A DNA stretch of 18,295 nucleotides from positions 1-18,295 of the forward strand of contig CAMCFL010000010.1 of NCBI GenBank assembly GCA_945873715.1, in the 5' to 3' direction. Source of the DNA: Akkermansia muciniphila. Its GTDB lineage: Bacteria > Verrucomicrobiota > Verrucomicrobiia > Limisphaerales > UBA9464. The translations under genes and the position numbers were made by a program. Numbering within the stretch: position 1 is the stretch's first letter; each line of letters begins with the position of its first letter. The notes under the pieces were generated by a model that saw only the letters and a list, made by a program, of their open reading frames with translations, ran no database searches and was not told the DNA's origin. Below are positions 14,292-18,295 of this stretch, in pieces.

Positions 14292-17200
14292 CGGAAGGAA
14301 GTCTGGATGCGGCAGGTGACGTCTTCTGGCGGGATCCCTGCTGGAGGTGAGATGTCCGGCAGGGACGGGATCGTGGGGTTGGCGACGTCGAGGACGTAGT
14401 AATGGAACCCGAACCAATTGTTGGTGTTGTAGGGTTCTTTCCAGGTGCTGCCGCCGCTATTGCTGAGCACGGCAGTGAAGGTCTTGGCGGAGGGACTGCC
14501 GCCGGTGACCTGTTCGGCCAGATAGAACTGTTGCGCCTTCTTTGAGCTCCCTTCGAATTCCTCGGTCACATCGGCCGGCAAACCGAAGCTCACGGAACCC
14601 TGGGTCCCGCCCATGTTGACGGTGATCCGCGCGTTGTCGGCATTGAGTGGACCGTCGTTGATGGCACGCAATGTGAGGTCGATGGTCTGGTTGGTCCGGA
14701 GATGGAGCAGTCCGGGTTTACCGGCGTTTGGAAAGCCGGCGAGGATCTTGGACAAGTTGCGCTGGCGGGCGGCGTACTCATCGGCGGAAGCCATCGCCAG
14801 AGCGGCCATGTCATTGGTATAGGCGGCCCCGTTGCTGGCTTGGACGAACCGGAGGAATCGGATGCCGGTGGCGATGAATTGATTGGCCTCCGCCGCGTGA
14901 TCCGGCTTGAGGATGTTCTTCATGAAGTCCTTGTTGGCGACCTTGGCCAGATAGAACTTCTGGATATCCGCCACGGTGGCTGGGCCGAAGATGCCCGGGT
15001 TGGGCACCTGGGCCGCCTGTTTGGCGATCATCTCCTCGTACCCCCGGTATTTGAGGCCCGCGAACTGGGCGGGGCTCAGCATGTAGGAATTGGTGAGCCC
15101 GGCACCGACCATGGCGGCGATGGTGGCGCGGATGGCGGCCTTCCCGATGGCCTTCACCTGTCGCTTGCGCACGTCGTAGAGGAAGTCATGGGCGGGTGCT
15201 TCCGGCTGGGCCATCCCGGTGATTTCCGTCGTCCGCAGCAGGGGGGCGGAACCGAGGGCGGCAAACTCGTGGAAATTACCCCACTCGAACGCCTCAAGGG
15301 TCTTGATGCCCCGGGCGTGGAACTGTTGGTACACGAGATCCAACGAAGGCCCGACATAGCCCGGCACATAGGCCCCTTCGAGGATCCACTTCAACATCAG
15401 CATCTGTCGTCCCGTCCCCGCATCGCCCAACGGATCCGAACCCGACTCCAGCGGGAGCTCCAGATCAATAAGTCCATTCCGGAAATGTTCATCACGGGCC
15501 GTGAACATCGTCAGATTCTTGGCGGCGAAGGTGTATCCCTCGGACTCCAGATGCACCACCGCCGCCGCGGTCAGGATCTCGGAGATATAATTCGCCGGAG
15601 TCTTGTTGGCCAAGGCAGAGGAATACGGACGCGTAATGGTGACCACTCCCGGCAGGCTCCAGACCAGATTCGACCCACCGGTAGGACTCGCCTGCGGGAC
15701 CGGCGGACGGAAGTACCAATCGCCCTGGATGTTCGCCGTGTCGTACGGGTGATCCGCAAAATTGGAGGGAGCCGCCGTGTACAGGCTGAACACGGGCAGG
15801 AAGATCTCGTAGTCATGATCGCTGCTGTCCGGCGTGAAGATGCCCTTGCAGCGTTCGCAGATCGGATCGACCCAGAGACACGAGCCACTCCCCTGTTCGA
15901 GGATGTACTGGATCGCCGTCTTGGTGCCCGGCGGTGACCCCGGCGGTGCGGGGAGCACCCACGGCGAGGCATTGACCGCCGCCACCGCCAGGTCAATCGC
16001 CGTCTGCATCACCGCCTTTTCCTGCCCCAGCCGGCTGCAATAAGTGTCGTCATTCACCATGGGCGGGGCCTTGGGCACGGCGATGAACCCTGGATTTCCC
16101 GTGGCATCGTCCACCACGAGGTTGAGCGGCTGCATCTGCACATCCGGCAATGCCAACTGCCGCACCACCGTCGTCGTGGTCACCCCGCCAGGCCCGGTGA
16201 CGACGTTGGTCTTGAAGGCGAACGCTGACTCCGACAAGGGCCGGTAGAGGTCGTTGAATGGGTCGCCGTCCTCCAGCCGGTCATAGGCCATGTAGAACCG
16301 GATGGCTTCGTCCGCACTGGTGTTGTCGGTCGGGTCGAGCCGCAGGAAGACGTCGTCATCCACGTCCATCCGATCGTCATCGACCTCGGCCAATTGGGTG
16401 GTCATCGAGGGCGGGGTGTCATCGGAGGCGGTCGATCCCGTGCCCGTCACCGTCGGCGGAACGTTGGTGGGGCCGGAGCCAGCGAAGACCCGGACGCCAT
16501 TCGTCGAGGTGTCGGTCCAACTGATCCGGACCTCGGTCGCCCCGAGGGCGGGATCGAGGTTGAGCCAGCGATGGACGACCGACGGAACCCCGTTGGAATA
16601 ACGCAGGGCACGAACCGAGTACCGCTGTCCGGCCAGCGGCTGGAACGCCAGGGTGTGGTTCGTGTTTCCCGACTCGGTGTTGTAGATGTGGTACTCGATC
16701 GAGGCCCGACCCGAGCGATCGTCCACCTTCCAGCTGATGAAGCGTGCGATGAGATTCTTCAACTCCCCGGCCAGGCCGATGCCGGTACCGCCGTCCGGCA
16801 CATTGCGTCCAGCGTCGGTGTCCCCGGAGGAATCGGTGAGCCCGGCGCTCTCGGCATCGTGCCCGGTCAGGGTGACGACCACGAGGGGGACCGCGACGCC
16901 CGCCGGAGGCACGGTCGATTCGATCGCCTCGTTGAGCAGATCCCGAACGAGATGGAGGACGTTGGTATTCGAGAGCAGTCCGTTGTGTTCCACCGAACCA
17001 TCCTGGTCGGCCGCAGTGCTGACCATCGGGAAGAGTCGTGCGTCCGGAGCGAGATCCATGCTGCCGTTGCGACGCGTGGCGCTGAGGGTCGGAACGGTCC
17101 CGTCGCCTTCGACGCGGGAGAACTCGAACCGCCGTTCGAGCGCGTAGCGATCGTGGCCCTCGAAGATCTCGCCGGCGTTGTAGTACACGAGATCCTTCTC

Positions 17201-18295
17201 GGTGGTCGGCTTCCACGGCATGTCCAGGATCAGGTCGCTGCACTCGATGTTGACCGGGCGCAACCGCATCGCGGTGCGGATCCGGCCAATGGTGCGCGGC
17301 ACCTTCTGGACGCCGTAGACGATGCAGTGATCCACGCCGGTGGAGTCGGTCGTCCAGTCGTCGGGTCCACCGAGGGGCGTGGTCCGCGAGTGGAAGGCCT
17401 CGTTGTTGGCGACGGGGCGCGCCCCGGAACGGGTGCCGAAGACCTGATCGATGGCCGCCTTGTAGTCTGTGTACGTATAGGATTCACCCGACGTGCCGTC
17501 GCCATCGAGATCCCAGTTCGACTCGCTCATGGGCGCGCCGCCGAGGTCGAAGTAGGCCTTGCTGGGAAGCAATTGGTGCATCCCGGGGAAGTCCTCCGCC
17601 AACGTCTGCAAGGTGACCGGCCGCACGATCAGGTTCATGGCCAACGAATCGAAGTCACCGGTCTCGAGTGCGGCGATGGCCTTGGGCGCACCCAGCCACG
17701 GCGTGGCGATGGTGATGCACTTCTGGACCACGCCGGGGTGATCGAGGATGAACCGCCTCGCCACCAACCCGCCCATGCTGTGGGCGATGATGTCCACCTT
17801 CTCCATCTCGGGATGGAACATCCGGATCAGCTTCAGATACGCCTGCAGGTTGGTGGCGTTCGCACCGTTGTCGCGCCGCCAGTCATAGGGATAGACGAAC
17901 AGGTCCGGCTGCCTGGACCCCTGATCCATGAGGGCGTTGGTCGGCTCCCGGTACTTCGGCCATTCCTTGTAAGGGCCCACCCGGTAGTTGTATTCGACGA
18001 ACCCCAGGTCGTCGGTGAGGTAGCCCAGGAAATTGCTGTAGATGGGAAGGAACTCTGCCTGCCGGATCACGTGTCGGATGACATCCGAGGCCACGATGTT
18101 GGTGCTGTTCGCATTGGTCAGGCTCAGCGCGCGGTGGTTGGCGTCCACCCCGAACCCGATCCAGCGTTCGCCGGCAGCATTGCCAATCACGTTTGGAATC
18201 AGCGAATTGCCCGTGATGTCGTCGAGGTAGGAACCCGCGATCCCAGGGAGGAACAAGACCGGCCGCGGCACATGCGAGACGCCCGCCACCGCCAA
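14288..18295 (-). CDS. Secreted LCAT/lipase-type alpha/beta-hydrolase with long C-terminal extension (5' truncated)
   Basis: The visible 1,335 residues run off the window; the first codon here is TTG and the true start lies beyond 18295. Residues 12-22 (PVLFLPGIAGS) form the oxyanion-side strand/loop, YPYDWRRDN (135-143) is the LCAT-family YDWR motif, and AHSMGG (171-176) is the nucleophile elbow with Ser173 (codon 17779-17777). ATPWLGAPKA follows. GDGTVP supplies Asp398 (17104-17102) and VEHNG supplies His437 (16987-16985), completing the triad. A DLDGDG loop (262-267) could bind calcium. Family members hydrolyse or transfer acyl groups of lipids; the substrate here is unknown. Residues about 475-1335 are an extension: an Ig/fibronectin-like part, an Asp-rich stretch (639-660), a Cys cluster C806-x6-C-x2-C, an unassigned mostly helical region, and a CARDB-like beta domain (about 1195-1305). 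The stop overlaps the next start. Hydrolase assignment is firm; the exact family and extension role are not. Confidence 0.88.
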   Translation of the reverse strand: MAVAGVSHVPRPVLFLPGIAGSYLDDITGNSLIPNVIGNAAGERWIGFGVDANHRALSLTNANSTNIVASDVIRHVIRQAEFLPIYSNFLGYLTDDLGFVEYNYRVGPYKEWPKYREPTNALMDQGSRQPDLFVYPYDWRRDNGANATNLQAYLKLIRMFHPEMEKVDIIAHSMGGLVARRFILDHPGVVQKCITIATPWLGAPKAIAALETGDFDSLAMNLIVRPVTLQTLAEDFPGMHQLLPSKAYFDLGGAPMSESNWDLDGDGTSGESYTYTDYKAAIDQVFGTRSGARPVANNEAFHSRTTPLGGPDDWTTDSTGVDHCIVYGVQKVPRTIGRIRTAMRLRPVNIECSDLILDMPWKPTTEKDLVYYNAGEIFEGHDRYALERRFEFSRVEGDGTVPTLSATRRNGSMDLAPDARLFPMVSTAADQDGSVEHNGLLSNTNVLHLVRDLLNEAIESTVPPAGVAVPLVVVTLTGHDAESAGLTDSSGDTDAGRNVPDGGTGIGLAGELKNLIARFISWKVDDRSGRASIEYHIYNTESGNTNHTLAFQPLAGQRYSVRALRYSNGVPSVVHRWLNLDPALGATEVRISWTDTSTNGVRVFAGSGPTNVPPTVTGTGSTASDDTPPSMTTQLAEVDDDRMDVDDDVFLRLDPTDNTSADEAIRFYMAYDRLEDGDPFNDLYRPLSESAFAFKTNVVTGPGGVTTTTVVRQLALPDVQMQPLNLVVDDATGNPGFIAVPKAPPMVNDDTYCSRLGQEKAVMQTAIDLAVAAVNASPWVLPAPPGSPPGTKTAIQYILEQGSGSCLWVDPICERCKGIFTPDSSDHDYEIFLPVFSLYTAAPSNFADHPYDTANIQGDWYFRPPVPQASPTGGSNLVWSLPGVVTITRPYSSALANKTPANYISEILTAAAVVHLESEGYTFAAKNLTMFTARDEHFRNGLIDLELPLESGSDPLGDAGTGRQMLMLKWILEGAYVPGYVGPSLDLVYQQFHARGIKTLEAFEWGNFHEFAALGSAPLLRTTEITGMAQPEAPAHDFLYDVRKRQVKAIGKAAIRATIAAMVGAGLTNSYMLSPAQFAGLKYRGYEEMIAKQAAQVPNPGIFGPATVADIQKFYLAKVANKDFMKNILKPDHAAEANQFIATGIRFLRFVQASNGAAYTNDMAALAMASADEYAARQRNLSKILAGFPNAGKPGLLHLRTNQTIDLTLRAINDGPLNADNARITVNMGGTQGSVSFGLPADVTEEFEGSSKKAQQFYLAEQVTGGSPSAKTFTAVLSNSGGSTWKEPYNTNNWFGFHYYVLDVANPTIPSLPDISPPAGIPPEDVTCRIQTSFR

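Noticed and set aside
14702..15937. 411-residue plus-strand open frame opposite the lipase extension
   Set aside because: It is in the same antisense codon register relative to the lipase gene and has no recognisable domain. It overlaps a continuous minus-strand frame that continues from a clear catalytic domain.

Overview
The window is GC-rich and looks like chromosomal DNA of a Verrucomicrobia-like bacterium, probably from the Pedosphaera/Limisphaerales side. This is inferred from three things: very large secreted Ig/CarboxypepD-type proteins, a C-terminal module of the 'LEESSDLQRW ... FFRVR' type that I associate with exported proteins of that phylum, and GC-rich palindromic intergenic repeats. 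No marker gene is present, so the taxonomy is tentative.

Layout, all coding on the minus strand and read right to left. (1) 18295-14288: the 3' part of a secreted alpha/beta-hydrolase of the LCAT (lecithin:cholesterol acyltransferase)/lipase type, cut by the window edge. It has a complete visible catalytic triad and a C-terminal extension of about 860 residues that I mostly cannot assign. (2) 14291-582: a giant exported protein of about 4,570 residues that starts inside the lipase stop codon (ATGA overlap). From N to C it has: a signal peptide, an unassigned region of about 900 residues, thirteen carboxypeptidase-regulatory-like beta-sandwich repeats, several bacterial Ig-like modules, a thrombospondin-3-type calcium-binding segment, six tandem repeats of exactly 199 residues (597 bp), and the C-terminal FFRVR module. 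(3) 581-1: an intergenic stretch full of short GC hairpins and a triplicated CTCTGCG motif, with no gene I can support.

The two genes look like one translationally coupled unit: a secreted lipid-active (or ester-active) enzyme followed by a very long fibrous cell-surface or secreted protein. A joint role in attachment to, or attack on, an external substrate is inference. I see no RNA gene, CRISPR array, transposase or prophage gene. The long plus-strand open frames opposite the two genes are explained as shadows (see rejected items).
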